Source: Lutjanus erythropterus
Lineage: Eukaryota > Chordata > Actinopteri > Lutjaniformes > Lutjanidae
Direction of reading: 5' to 3'
Length of the DNA stretch: 64,000 bases
Assembly: GCA_020091685.1 (NCBI GenBank)
Contig: CM034607.1
Span: 11,027,548-11,091,547, forward strand
Shown: piece by piece, positions 48,416-59,006 of the stretch
Layout of the letters: every line of letters starts with the position of its first letter
Position numbering within the stretch: the first letter of the stretch is position 1
The notes under the pieces: generated by a model
What the model was told of the DNA's origin: nothing
What the model saw: the letters and a program-made list of their open reading frames with translations, nothing else
Databases searched by the model: none
Translations under genes and position numbers: made by a program

Positions 48416-50377
48416 ATCCATTCAAAAATGTGTTTTTGTTATGTGTATGTTCCCTAAGACTGGTATCTGGTCAGGTTTTTCACTAGAGTGATGTTTTCAC
48501 ATTCCTCTGATGGGGAAATTCAAACATACCCAGGAAAGCTGGATTTGATACATAACAAATTCGAAAGCCAGGCACTGTCTAATTTGCTTTATGTAGGAAA
48601 AGAAAACAGGAACTTCCAGCTCAGTACACTTGTCAGTACAGAGAGTTAGCAGGAGCCAGAGTTAGCATTACCTGTCTCAGCCCCTGCTAATTACAAGCTA
48701 ACAAACAGCTAAACAAATAAAAGATGCTAACTGCACTTACTATTCTGATAAGTTTGCTAGTTTGCAGACTCTTCATCTGAGTCTGAAACTGACCGAGGCA
48801 CAAACATGAATCTCTCTATGTTTCCTCAACACTAATGGTAGCCATCTTTATGTGCACTGCTCTTTAAATGCTCAAGCTAGCACAAGCAGCACCTGGTGGG
48901 CCCAGCAAAAACCATGCTAAATAAAGTATTAATCATAGCAGAGTATTTTTACAAAACATGTCTGGAGGGGAATTTTAATCTCAGGAGTTGGTGGAGACCA
49001 AAACAGAGCTAAAAGGAGACAGAATGTTGGATTTACATTCTTTGGATGGACATTTCAAATAACTTTTAATGTTTCTCTTTATCTGCTCGGTGTGTAATTA
49101 GGCAATGAATGCTAACATGTTCAACTGACTTGATGATATGCTAATGTTTAGCATAGCAGGTTTGAACTATGTACGAGTAACATGTTTAGACGTAGTAGCA
49201 GGATACATGTGGGTGTATCAAGTTTCATTGTGAAGCCAGCTAGGTTAAATCATATCCTCATCTAAAAGGCTAATGAAAGCAAACTAGCACATCAGCCCCA
49301 TTACTCAATTACTGTTTTATTTTTTGCTCATATGTGTATTTGCCCTTTACGGTTCTTTCTTTGTCCATGCTTTTATTTGCCCTTGTCGACTCAGTGCATG
49401 TTAAAGACAAAATCAAGGCTTCTGCGTTCATCCTTTCCCCGATGCTGTAGCTGCTGCATGTGATGTTGATTTTTATGCTAATTTCTCTTTCTCTCTGTCT
49501 GTCCGTCTGTCTCTTTGTCAGGTGGTGGGTGCTGATGCTGTAACCACTGTGTGGAGCTGACAAGCCCTGGTTGATGCAGTGAAGTGTTCCAGAGGGATAA
49601 ACACAAGCGAAGGTAGGAATGAAAACTTGGGAGTGGAGAAAAAAAAAGAAAGAAAGAAAGACAGAAAGAAAAAAGAACAGCAGCTGAAAAACAAGGAGAT
49701 GGCAGAGAAACACCATATGGGCGAATCGGAGAGGGGGGGAGATGGATGGACACTTCAAGGATAAGGGAGCGGAGATGGGTAGAGCTGTGAGAGTACAGTC
49801 GCTGCATCCGTTGCATACAGTACAGCTGCTGAATGGGTTTGATTCACAGGCCACTGAATACCCAGTCAGCCAGTGTGCGACAGAAAGAGAGATCATTGTG
49901 GTTAGACAGAAAGAGACACAGATGGAGAAAGGGAGTTCAGATGGTATTATTGGTGAATTAATAGAGGTTAGACTTGGCAAAGACGAGCATCTCCGCTTCT
50001 GTGCTCAGTAAATCCACACTGACGAAGCTCCTGGTGTGTAACAGGAGGAATCTTTCAGTACAAGCTGAAAAGGAAGCCGGGAGGCCTCGCTCTGCTGCTT
50101 GGCTTCCAGTCTGGACCAGGTTTGCTTTTGAGACGCCATGTGGGAGCCGAGCCGTGTCTTTATTAAGACTCGAGGAGCCCCCTCGGTTTGGTTTCTCCTG
50201 CCGGACTACAGATGAGAGCAGTGTGTGCTGTGCAGTTGCATAAGAGAAGCACTTTGCTCCACTTTCACGCTGGCTGACTGCAAACACTGTGTGTATGTGT
50301 GTGTGTGTGTTTGCATGTAAGAGAAACTGCAACCAGTTGCAGCCAAACACACTTCCTAATTCATAGAATGCCATGTC
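48416..50377. other. Probable intron, no coding exon seen
   Basis: 48416-49060 looks like degraded repeat DNA rich in 'gttagc' words. A purine-rich (GAAA)n stretch lies at about 49638-49677. Open frames on both strands at 49300-50400 are unrecognised and overlap each other. Confidence 0.4.
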
Positions 50378-51221
50378 TAAAAGGGATAGTTTGGATTATT
50401 TGTTGATTATAAGTGGGGCTGTATGAGGTCTGTAGTAGATGTGGCCAACATGGCCCCGGTTTGGAGAAGCAGAGAGGAGTACAAGCATGGAAGCTGTACA
50501 GAGTCAGCAACAAAACGTACTTTAGCCACCAAAAAAAAAGGCCCACCTAAAAAGAAACAATATAGATTCAAGTGTACACTATATTTAGATTTAGATGTAT
50601 TTGTTTGTGTGACTGTGTGACTTTTGTGAATCCACCAAACCTCTTAAAACAGAGTCACACACTCACAGAAACAAACTAATTGACCGAGTTAACGGTAGAC
50701 CAGCAACTCTCATGTTCTGGGAGGTAAAATGAGTGATTTTGACAATAGAGCCTGTCTGGTTTGGAGAGAATGATATTTGGCTTATTGACCCAGTGGCCAG
50801 TTGCGTTATTGCAGCAAAAAATCCCCTGCTGCCCAAATAATGTCTCTATCTATTATGAATTTTTGACCCACTGAATTTTTATATTTGAAAAACTTTCCAT
50901 GAGCCAAGAAAAGAGATTCAAAAACCAATGTCATCATCATGTCAATGTTGCCATGTAAAGTTTATGTGCCATGGTTTATGCGCCAGGCAAGCAATTCTCA
51001 TTGGACTGAATGGGCGCCGTCTTTTGGTACTGTATCTTATTCTTTACAATACATCTATAGTGGTGACACCATGTTTGCAGCAGTATATTGCTTAGCTTCC
51101 TTTACCAGTACTCCTGCTGCTTCTCCAAACTGGAGACATGACAATCACTGTCTATAATACAGAGACAATTGGTAAGTATCTCATACAACCCCCTTCAAAT
51201 AATCCAAACTATCCCTTTAAG
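50378..51221. mobile_element. MITE, 'aaagggatagtttggatt' family, copy 1
   Basis: Left end AAAGGGATAGTTTGGATTAT and right end ATAATCCAAACTATCCCTTT are perfect inverted repeats of about 20 bp. Inner words 'aagtggggctgtatgaggt' on the left and 'agtatctcatacaaccccct' on the right are also mirrored. About 0.84 kb, no coding content. Confidence 0.8.
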
Positions 51222-51729
51222 CAGTGTGACTGTGATTCATCCAGCGGCTTTTACGTAATGTACATTATGGAGTAGCCAGTTTAAAAGGAGACGTGTGTTT
51301 GCGCAGCCCGATCGCCATTCCCATTCTGCCACTTAGATTTGTTTGCACCTAAGGGCCACCATTGAGACTGAATGGCACCCTGACAGAGATGTGCTGTGAC
51401 AAGACAGGGCCAGAGGAGCCGGGAGAGTGCTGCTGAGTGGTGAAATAGAGAAGTGAGGCAGAGAGGAGCACTAGAAGGGGATATTTTTGAGGAACCCGTT
51501 CTGACGTCAGAAACGGAAGAGAGAGAAGGAGTTTTCTCTGTTTGCGTATGAATCGAAAAGATGAGTTCACAGGATGATAGAGAAGACAGAAATTTAAATC
51601 ACATGAACATATCCTCTTTCTACCAACAACACGCAGCAGAAGAGTATCCTGTTCTACAAACGGCTTGAAAAAAAAAAGAACACAAAGCAGCATCTAGCAG
51701 CACACAGACCAAATAGAGCAAACCACAGG

Positions 51730-52004
51730 CCTTTAAATAGATGGCAGAAAAAGAGAAGTGTGAAGTGGACAGAGATACACAGAGGGAGAAAGAGCGAGAG
51801 CAGAAGTTTACATCAGTCTCTAAGAAAAGCAGAGTGGCAACCGGTGCCGCTGCCGTCGCCGCTGCGGGACTGCAGTCATTACTTTAACCTGGGATTTACT
51901 CACAGCAACGATTTCACGAAGCAGGGAGGACAAAGACAGGACGGGGGAGAAGAAACTGAGGGATAAAGATAAAGGAAGAGGCAACTCAGTCATAGAATAA
52001 GAGG
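51730..52004 (+). promoter_or_regulatory. Candidate second non-coding 5' exon of the CYRI-family gene
   Basis: A perfect CRE palindrome TGACGTCA lies at 51502-51509 and a TTTAAATA at 51732-51739. A GC-richer stretch follows ('ggtgccgctgccgtcgccgc') and ends in a good donor, AGAGG|GTAAGAAG, at 52004/52005, 3.7 kb before the first coding exon. This is consistent with an alternative promoter and leader exon, but no single feature is decisive. Confidence 0.25.
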
Positions 52005-54000
52005 GTAAGAAGACAGAAATGTGAGAGGCTGCTTGATTTCCTGTTTTTTAAAGCTTGGTGTGGCTGTTTGTGCTCTGCAATTAATACAAAGACTGATTGC
52101 TCTTCAGGTAGTAAAGATTGCTGCATCAGATCACTGTTGTAAGCAACTGACCCAGTGTGTGAGCAAACTGGATGCTTTTTTTTTTTTCCTCCACATCTTC
52201 TGCTGAGACGAGCAGACGATATCACCAGGCCAACAGTATCCTGGCAACCATCAGCCGAGCTCTGCTCTCGGGATGGACCACATGCTGCTCCAGACTTGGT
52301 GTATGTGTGTTAATGTGTGTGTGTGTGTGTTTGAGTGAGTGAGTGTATGTGTGTGTGTGTGTGGACGGTGTGCGGCTACCTCCACTACACACACTCACCT
52401 ATTCACACGTCAAAAAAGCTTTCTTTGCTTTCTATGAGGCTCGATCTGAATCTCAGCTTGACTTCGCCTTTGCAATCACCTTGTCAGGCTGAAGATGTGA
52501 ATCTGTTATTCATTTATTCATAGCGTCCTGCTATCTTGGAGCAGGTGGTCTAAAAGTCAGGAGGAAGAGACGGGGTGTTTTTACATGTTTGGCCCGATGC
52601 TCACAGGTTACAGCAGTGACTCAGCACATAGCTCTCTTTCTCTGCCTAGAAATTGATTTTGTAGATTGAGTAAATAAATAAAAAGCAGGGACAAAAGTTT
52701 AACTTTTTAAAATTTCCCTCTTTGAGGAGGGATGCTTCAAGGACACGTAAAAGCAACATATTTTCGAATCTCGAATAAGCTAATGCTAAACACTAGCTAT
52801 CTAATCAACATAAATCACTAGTTAGCTAGACACCTAGCATCCTGCTAACATTAGCTAGCTAGTTAGCTAGTTTTTTGATAACATTAACTACTAAAGTGTG
52901 GCTTTATATGTAGATTTTGTAGGTAAAAGAGAAAGTTGACAGAGCTACCAAGTTTGCTCAACTGTTATTGCAGAACACAGAGCAAAAAGTTGCTCCTTAG
53001 TACATAATCACCTCTTACAGACAGCATACACATCTGGACTATTGAGACAGATGTTCTTCCTCACCCTAACTCTGGACTTTTCCTGCAAATAAAATGAGCA
53101 AATAAATATATCTTCAATAACAGCAAGGCGAAAGTAACACCATGTCCCTCAGCTGTCTCCGTCAGCTTTACCCCTGGCTAGCACCAAACTTAGGCTAGCA
53201 TGATAAATTATACCTTCACCAGTAATTAGCCCACTGATAGTTCTAACAGACGATACACATTTCGATCTTCAACAAAAAAACATTATCTTAAAAACAGGAA
53301 ACACTTCCCTGTTTTATTTTTTTTACTTTTGAAGAGAGAAATTAGTTTTACTACAGTAACTCTGGCAAAAGGGAGCTGATGGGGCTGGTTTTTTCATGTA
53401 GATTCAATGATTGAGTAGCTGGTTGCATAGACTTCACGGCATGTTCATGCCTCCTATGTTGCAAGAGAGAATGTCTGTGTTGCAACCGTCCCTGGTATGT
53501 TTTTGTCCCAGCTCTCCCCTACAGTAGATGAAGTACTCACCTAAAAAGTTGCCACTTTGCAAGCTGTCTGAGCGACTGGACAGTGTAACTCCATCCTGTA
53601 CCTCAGTGCTGCATTGCAACAGCCGTTCTTGCTGAGTAACGGAGAAAAGACGGGGCTTTTTTTGCACGACGGTGGCATCTCATAAACATGCTAATGCTGG
53701 CCATAACTCAGTCTTGCAGGGGGGGAAACTGATAGGCCTCCGCTGTGTGCTAACATAGCACATAAACACAGAGGGTACAGCAGAGGAAGTGAAACTTGGC
53801 AGCTGCTTACCTTCTGCTCTATGGTCGAGAAGAGAGGCTTTCATACTCGCACAGCTGAGAGTCATTTCTGAATATTGGATTCCACTCGGTTTTGTGTTTA
53901 TTGTGTGTTTTTTATGCAACATACACACAGGTCCACATGTGGCCTCACAATCCTGTCCCTCTCTGATCCCTTTACACCCATTTTCCTCAAATTTCATCCT
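52005..54000. other. Probable intron, no coding exon seen
   Basis: Contains (TG)n-rich sequence at 52310-52365 and a TAGC-rich, repeat-like stretch at 52780-52880. No supported exon. Confidence 0.45.
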
Positions 54001-54250
54001 TAAAGGGACAGTTCACCCCAAAATCAAAAATACATATATTTCCTCTGGTCTGTAGTGCTGGATAGTCATCTAGATAGTTTTGGTATGACTTGCCTCAGAG
54101 ATGTCTGCCTTCTCTTGAACATAGTGGAACTAGTGGGCACTCGGCTTGTGGGAACTGTGCATCTATTCTATCTGTTCTATCTGCAACATTAATGACATCA
54201 TCCACGACTGAGCTGTAGCGTTAGCACCACAGCTAGCCAGCATGGTGAAA
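54001..54250 (+). mobile_element. MITE, 'aaagggacagttcacccc' family, truncated copy
   Basis: Begins TAAAGGGACAGTTCACCCCA followed by 'aatcaaaaatacatatattt', 'tctgtagtgctgga' and 'gagatgtctgccttctcttg', the same order as at 17812. The right end is missing and another element appears to follow. Confidence 0.65.
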
Positions 54251-54259
54251 TGGTTGGCA

Positions 54260-54810
54260 GGTGTAGTTTGGTAGAAAGCTGGGGTAGGCAGTTTATTTTT
54301 GGCATTACTGAGCAAAAAAATTCCATAATAACCTTTAAGCGCAATGTAATTGAAGTGGTCTGAGCGAAAACTAGACTTCTGCCCCATTCTTGGCTTTGCT
54401 TTTAAGCCATTCTGGAGAAAGACAGTTGATTCAAAGAAATATGTTTGGATGGGAGCGCCTCTTGGGCTCAGGATGCATTTGTTTGAGGTGCTGTTTGGAT
54501 AGGGACAGATGTGTACACAAAGATTACAAGAAAACCTCAAACTCTGACACACGTGATGCAGTAACACATCAGAGTTTGCTTGTTTTGAGGTCTAACATGA
54601 CCATGCCATGACACTAAAAGCATTTTAATTGTTTTAAAGAAGAGTGCCTTGGAGGTTTTTGTCTATTTTTTAGTAAAATTCATTGTTTGTTGAGTCTCAT
54701 TCACCTCGGGTTGGCACTTCAAACCCCAAAGCGTTGGCATTTGACAACCCGAGAATGAGACTCAACAATCAACTATCTTTCTCCAGAATTGTTTACTGCA
54801 CATTTAAAAT
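54260..54810. repeat. Repeat element ending in a strong hairpin
   Basis: The block 'aagcgcaatgtaattgaagt', 'gtctgagcgaaaactagac', and later 'actgcacatttaaa' reads like one dispersed teleost element. It contains the hairpin at 54683-54772. Ends are approximate and the family is not named. Confidence 0.45.
54683..54772. repeat. Inverted repeat hairpin, about 28-bp stem
   Basis: Left arm GTTGAGTCTCATTC then a 3-base bulge then TCGGGTTG; right arm CAACCCGA then GAATGAGACTCAAC. The two arms are exact reverse complements except for the bulge and one outer mismatch. The loop is about 31 bases. 'gttggca' occurs in both the left arm and the loop. Confidence 0.85.
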
Positions 54811-55705
54811 GCGTGTGATTAAGTAATAAGAGGACAGCAAAAATAAAGAAATATTTGGCAATTTATTTGGTGGTAATAAAAATGTGTAAATCGTGACACA
54901 TGGCTCTCCCACACATGACAAGCTGTTCTGGCCTTGGTGTAGTTCTTGGTATTGGATTGAAACCAGATTTTGAGGCATGTCCCACCTCTAATTTTGAACA
55001 ATATTTTGCTCCGCAGCATGAGTTTAAACTGGCCGGCCTGAGCGGGATTGAAGAGGTTGAAATCGGGGACAACTGTCATGGTCTTAAATCACCTGACATA
55101 CGCTGTTTTGTCTGCTTGTATACGAATATACAAGCCTGTAGACTTGTATATCCTGCAAGCCTGACCTGCAGTATAATCTGATAAAGCCTGCATCATTGGT
55201 TTCATAAAGTGCCGGCATCTGGCCTTTGGGTATGAAGTATAAAGAGCCTGTCATAAAGTATCCATAGCCTGCTGTACATGAAGGGCATTAGGAGAGAGTA
55301 GCCCATACATAGCATGCTTTTATTAGGTTACTATAGTAATGTAAATGGATTTAAACCACTGCTCAGCTCTACTGACTCCCAATGAGTGAGCTAAATGATT
55401 CACTACTGGATTTCGCCTCCCCTCTAATTGAATATGTGTATGGGATGCAAACTGTGATCAGTGTCATTTCTGACTGGGATGTCTGACTTGGCTCTGGACA
55501 TATTGCTTAGACAGAAGGATGGAGGAGGAGAGGAAGAGAAGGGATAATTAGAAAAGTGCAGATGGGTAAAAAAATAAAATAAAATAAAATAAACCAGTCC
55601 CAACCTGCTGTGTTCTCCATGTGCATGTTGTGTATTTTCCTGCGCGTTGCCAGGTTCTGCGTACTGTATGCATTTTGTTGTTTCCTCCCGTCCAGGTCGC
55701 CAGCC

Positions 55706-55775
55706 ATGGGGAACCTCATTAAGGTCCTTGGCAAGGATTTAGAGAACTGTCCACATTTTTTCCTGGACTTTGAAA
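55706..55775 (+). CDS. cyria/cyrib: CYRI family (FAM49) alternative first coding exon 1a, CYRIA-like N-terminus
   Basis: CYRI proteins bind active RAC1 and locally oppose the WAVE/SCAR complex, limiting Arp2/3-driven protrusions at the plasma membrane. The exon begins after acceptor 'cccgtccag' (ends 55695), has a strong start context (GCCAGCCATGG), and ends at donor A|gtaagtg in phase 1. It encodes 23 residues, MGNLIKVLGKDLEN at the start and CPHFFLDFE at the end. Gly2 is the residue myristoylated in CYRI-B. Length and ENxPHFF resemble mammalian CYRIA. Joined to 62642-62763 it reads on as DFE-NAQPTEAE. The rest of the gene (RAC1-binding CYRIA/CYRIB domain, formerly DUF1394) is beyond the window. 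The shared exon does not separate CYRIA from CYRIB, so the paralogue is unresolved. Confidence 0.92.
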
Positions 55776-57659
55776 GTAAGTGAGCGCCGGGGTGTGTGCA
55801 CGTGTCTGTGTGCTTGAGATGCGAGAGCACATGTGTGCAGCGGAGGTGTGCAGTGGGAGGTCGCTGGGTGGGGTCAGGGGAGGTGCATTTGGATGCGAGC
55901 TGCTGAGTTGTTGATGGTGTGATGGAGTGGTGTTGTGGGTGTGGTTTGTCATTATCAGATGCTCTCTAGTCCCACTCTCACTGCTCTCTGTTGCTAAAAG
56001 CCCTTCTATCCAATGATAGTGTAAAGACATGATGTGTAGGTATAAATAAAATGGTGTGTAGGCAATTACTGTGAGGCAAACAAGCATCAGCACAGATCAA
56101 ATCCAGGTACACTTTCAGAGAAGAGTTTATTTATGCTGTTACCTTTTAAACAACACTATCCTCAAATAATTTTCCTGACTTATACATAAGTCAGTCGTTA
56201 TAATAATAAACTTTTTTATGTTATAATGTGATACTGATTTTCCTTTTTCTGGTTTGGCAGCAATACGCTGTCATACACAAATGTGTGCTACTGGATTGTG
56301 TTTTGTAAGGGAGAACAGCATAAATAAATGTTATAAAGTGAAGCGTGTATTATTATAACAGGATGTTTTTCATGTTATAACAGTTCTACATTTAGCAGTA
56401 AGATAGTTTCACATTATTATGTCATACAAAGTTATGACAAACTTTTTACTTGTTATACAGCAAAATGTTTGATATGCTAACTTATTACTGTAACAACAAA
56501 AATATTTCATGTCATCATGTAATTGTCTAATTTACATCGTTATAACATTACAAAAAGAAATGTTCTTAATAATATACTGTTTATCTTGTTATAATGTGAA
56601 ATGTTTCATGTTATAATGTGATTACTTATATTGTTATAATATGACATTATACAAATATAAGTTATTGTGTTATAACTATTTAAGTTATCACGCAATGAAG
56701 ACTTATAACAAGATAAATATTATATATTTATGTTGTAATAACATGAAAATATCTTGTTATAACTTGAAAATTATGTTGTTATAATAAATAAATGTTTCAT
56801 GTTGTAACATGATACTGATGTGTTTTTCCTCGTCTGGTGTGGCAGCAACATTCTGCTGTACAAGTGTTCCCTTTTCTAGAAAATAATATTATGGGGTTGA
56901 GTTCATTTCAGTATCATTCAACAAAATCTCCCAAGAATTAAAAAGAGATACATAAAATGAGAATGGCTGCAGGAATGTCATGAAAACCCCACTGTTCTTC
57001 ACTTTCACTGCTCCAGTTACACTTCTGACAGAACAATCATTACAAGGTTAACATCTGCCTACAAATAAGGGCATTGTAGTTCTCTGAGAAATTTTAATGT
57101 AGTTTTTGCTTTTGAGGATTTTTGCTTAAAATTGTGTTTATTCTCTCTCATGTTAATTTTTCTGTATTTGATCCTGGAGAAGAAAGACTCTCTTACAATA
57201 GTGTTTTTTGTTTGTTTGTTTGTTTTACATAGACTTATTTTTTTAGTGTTTTTCTTCAATTGTTTTCTCTCTCAATTATTATTATTATGATTCTGTTAAT
57301 ATTAAAGATTTGTGCCAGAAAATGAGAATTAGGTTAACTGTAACTGTAAGATTTGACCTTTGCCATCCTGAGTGACACCAAATGACTTTTTCCTCTTTAA
57401 GTCAAGCTATACTTACTATCATACGAGTGGGATTAAAGAAGCTCTGTGTCCATGTTGCCATGCTTCACCCAGGACATACTTCCACCGCCATTCCAACAAC
57501 CCCCCTCTCATCCAGTCCCCCACCCCGACACCTTCACCTCTCACACACCACACACACGTACAACTCACTCACACACACAGACACAAACACGCGCACAACC
57601 CCGACACCCATCCCCTCATCACCCACAGACTTCTCCCCTCTCTCTGTTCCAGGGGGCTC
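55776..57659. other. Intron between the two alternative CYRI first exons
   Basis: Contains a GT-rich stretch just after the donor and an AT-rich array of 'gttataa' words (56190-56830). The stretch before exon 1b (57500-57652) is C-rich and CA-rich and ends in a good pyrimidine tract. Confidence 0.7.
56190..56830. repeat. Array of 'gttataac/gttataat' words
   Basis: More than ten 'ttataa' words, mostly as 'gttataa' with 'catg' or 'tgtg' beside them. A longer word pair, 'atgttataatgtgatactga' (from 56218) and 'atgttgtaacatgatactga' (from 56798), both followed by 'ttttcc', 'ctggt' and 'ggcagcaa', marks the ends of the array. Confidence 0.65.
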
Positions 57660-57732
57660 ATGGGAAACCTCCTGAAAGTGCTGGCTTGCGCCGAACTTGA
57701 GCATGGCCCAATAGTTTTCCTTGACTTTGAAC
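57660..57732 (+). CDS. cyria/cyrib: CYRI family (FAM49) alternative first coding exon 1b, CYRIB-like N-terminus
   Basis: Second first exon of the same gene. It starts after acceptor 'ctctgttccag' (ends 57652), with seven bases before the ATG, and ends in donor C|gtgaga in phase 1. It encodes 24 residues, MGNLLKVLACAELEHGP then IVFLDFE, the length and 'LE(H/Q)GP' pattern of mammalian CYRIB. Gly2 is kept. Joined to 62642-62763 the junction codon becomes CAT, giving DFE-HAQPTEAE rather than DFE-NAQPTE. The start context (ctcATGG) is weaker than that of exon 1a. The IV before FLDFE differs from the usual NF/HF. Probably functional, given frame, length and splice sites, but I cannot exclude decay. 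Confidence 0.85.
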
Positions 57733-58216
57733 GTGAGACCATCCGCTTCTTATTTTTTTGAGTTCTCCCTTTCTCTTTGTTGCCTTTGCTTTGTTTTCCT
57801 CATTCCACTGATCTTAGCTGACCATTGTGTCATCTTTACGTCCTTATTTACTCCGTTCTCCCACCTCAGCTCTCCTCCTCCTCCTCACCCTCTCCTTTAT
57901 CTTTTGATTTCTGCTCTAGGGACTGGCATTTGAAAGTCATTTGGCTTCTTTCTAAAGGGTCTTATTCACACACGCCACATCTTATTAGACGCAGACAGAT
58001 GCACAATGGCATGGTGACGCTATTGCAAAATGACAACAATAATGCTTTGATCACAGCTCCTAAGCTACAAAAACTGAGGAGAAATGAAGCGAATGCCAGT
58101 CCTGTGTGGGTTTCTGTTGCTCGGGGATGATGATGGCTAAAAAAAAGTCTATCGTCATCCCTCCACCTCCTCATCTCCTCATCCCCTATTGTGTGACCTA
58201 TTGTATGTCTGACCTA

Positions 58217-58254
<38 letters not shown>

Positions 58255-58443
58255 TGCATTACACTGAATAATGTGTGTGTAAGAGAGTGAGACTGATAAA
58301 GAAAGCCTGAAAGCAAGATTGTGAAAGAGGTTGGTAAATAAAACCACCTCTAACCCTTGTTTTCTCATTTTCCCAGTCAGTGAATTCTAAACTTTGCAGT
58401 GTGAAAATGTCCATCTTAACAAGTCATTTCAGTTTGGTGCTCA

Positions 58444-59006
58444 GTGGGATACTTTGAATTATTTAAAGTGGGGCTATATGAGGTACTTATCAATGGTCAG
58501 TTCCACCAAACTCAATTCACAAAATCAGTACTTTTACCTGGCAGAACATAGAAGTTGCTCATCTACTGTTGTCTTGATCTGTTAGTTTGTTTGTGTTATT
58601 GTGTGACTTTGGTAATTTAAAGGGTTAGGTTGGATTCACTAAAGTTGCACAATAACACATGCAAACTAACAGACTGAGGCAGTGGTAGACCAGCAGTTCC
58701 TGTGGTCTGTGAGGTAAAATTCCTGATTTTGCAAATGGACTTTGGTTGGTTTGGAGACAGAGGGATATTTGGCTTATAAAATGTGAGTTTCCCATCAGAA
58801 AAAGCTGTCTGACAGAAAGGTAAAGCCATGAAAATATTTTAATTTAGCGTACAACATACTTTTACGTACATACCTTTTGTTGCTGACCCTGTCCACAGCA
58901 ATACATTACTTAGCTTGCTTAGCCTGCTTCTCCTAAGTGAGCACACTGACTGTCGATAAGTAACTCATACATCCCTGCTTCAAAAAAAATCTATACTATC
59001 CCTTTA
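58444..59006. mobile_element. MITE, 'aaagggatagtttggatt' family, copy 2
   Basis: Left end 'gtgggatactttgaattatt' then 'aagtggggctatatgaggta'; right end 'agtaactcatacatccctgc' then 'tctatactatcccttta'. Same word order and orientation as copy 1 at 50378-51221, but shorter (about 0.56 kb) and more diverged. Confidence 0.7.

Noticed and set aside
49309-49980. 223-residue minus-strand open frame
   Set aside because: The longest frame in the window, but it reads across a (TTTC)n-like stretch, has overlapping frames on both strands and no recognisable family or splice support.
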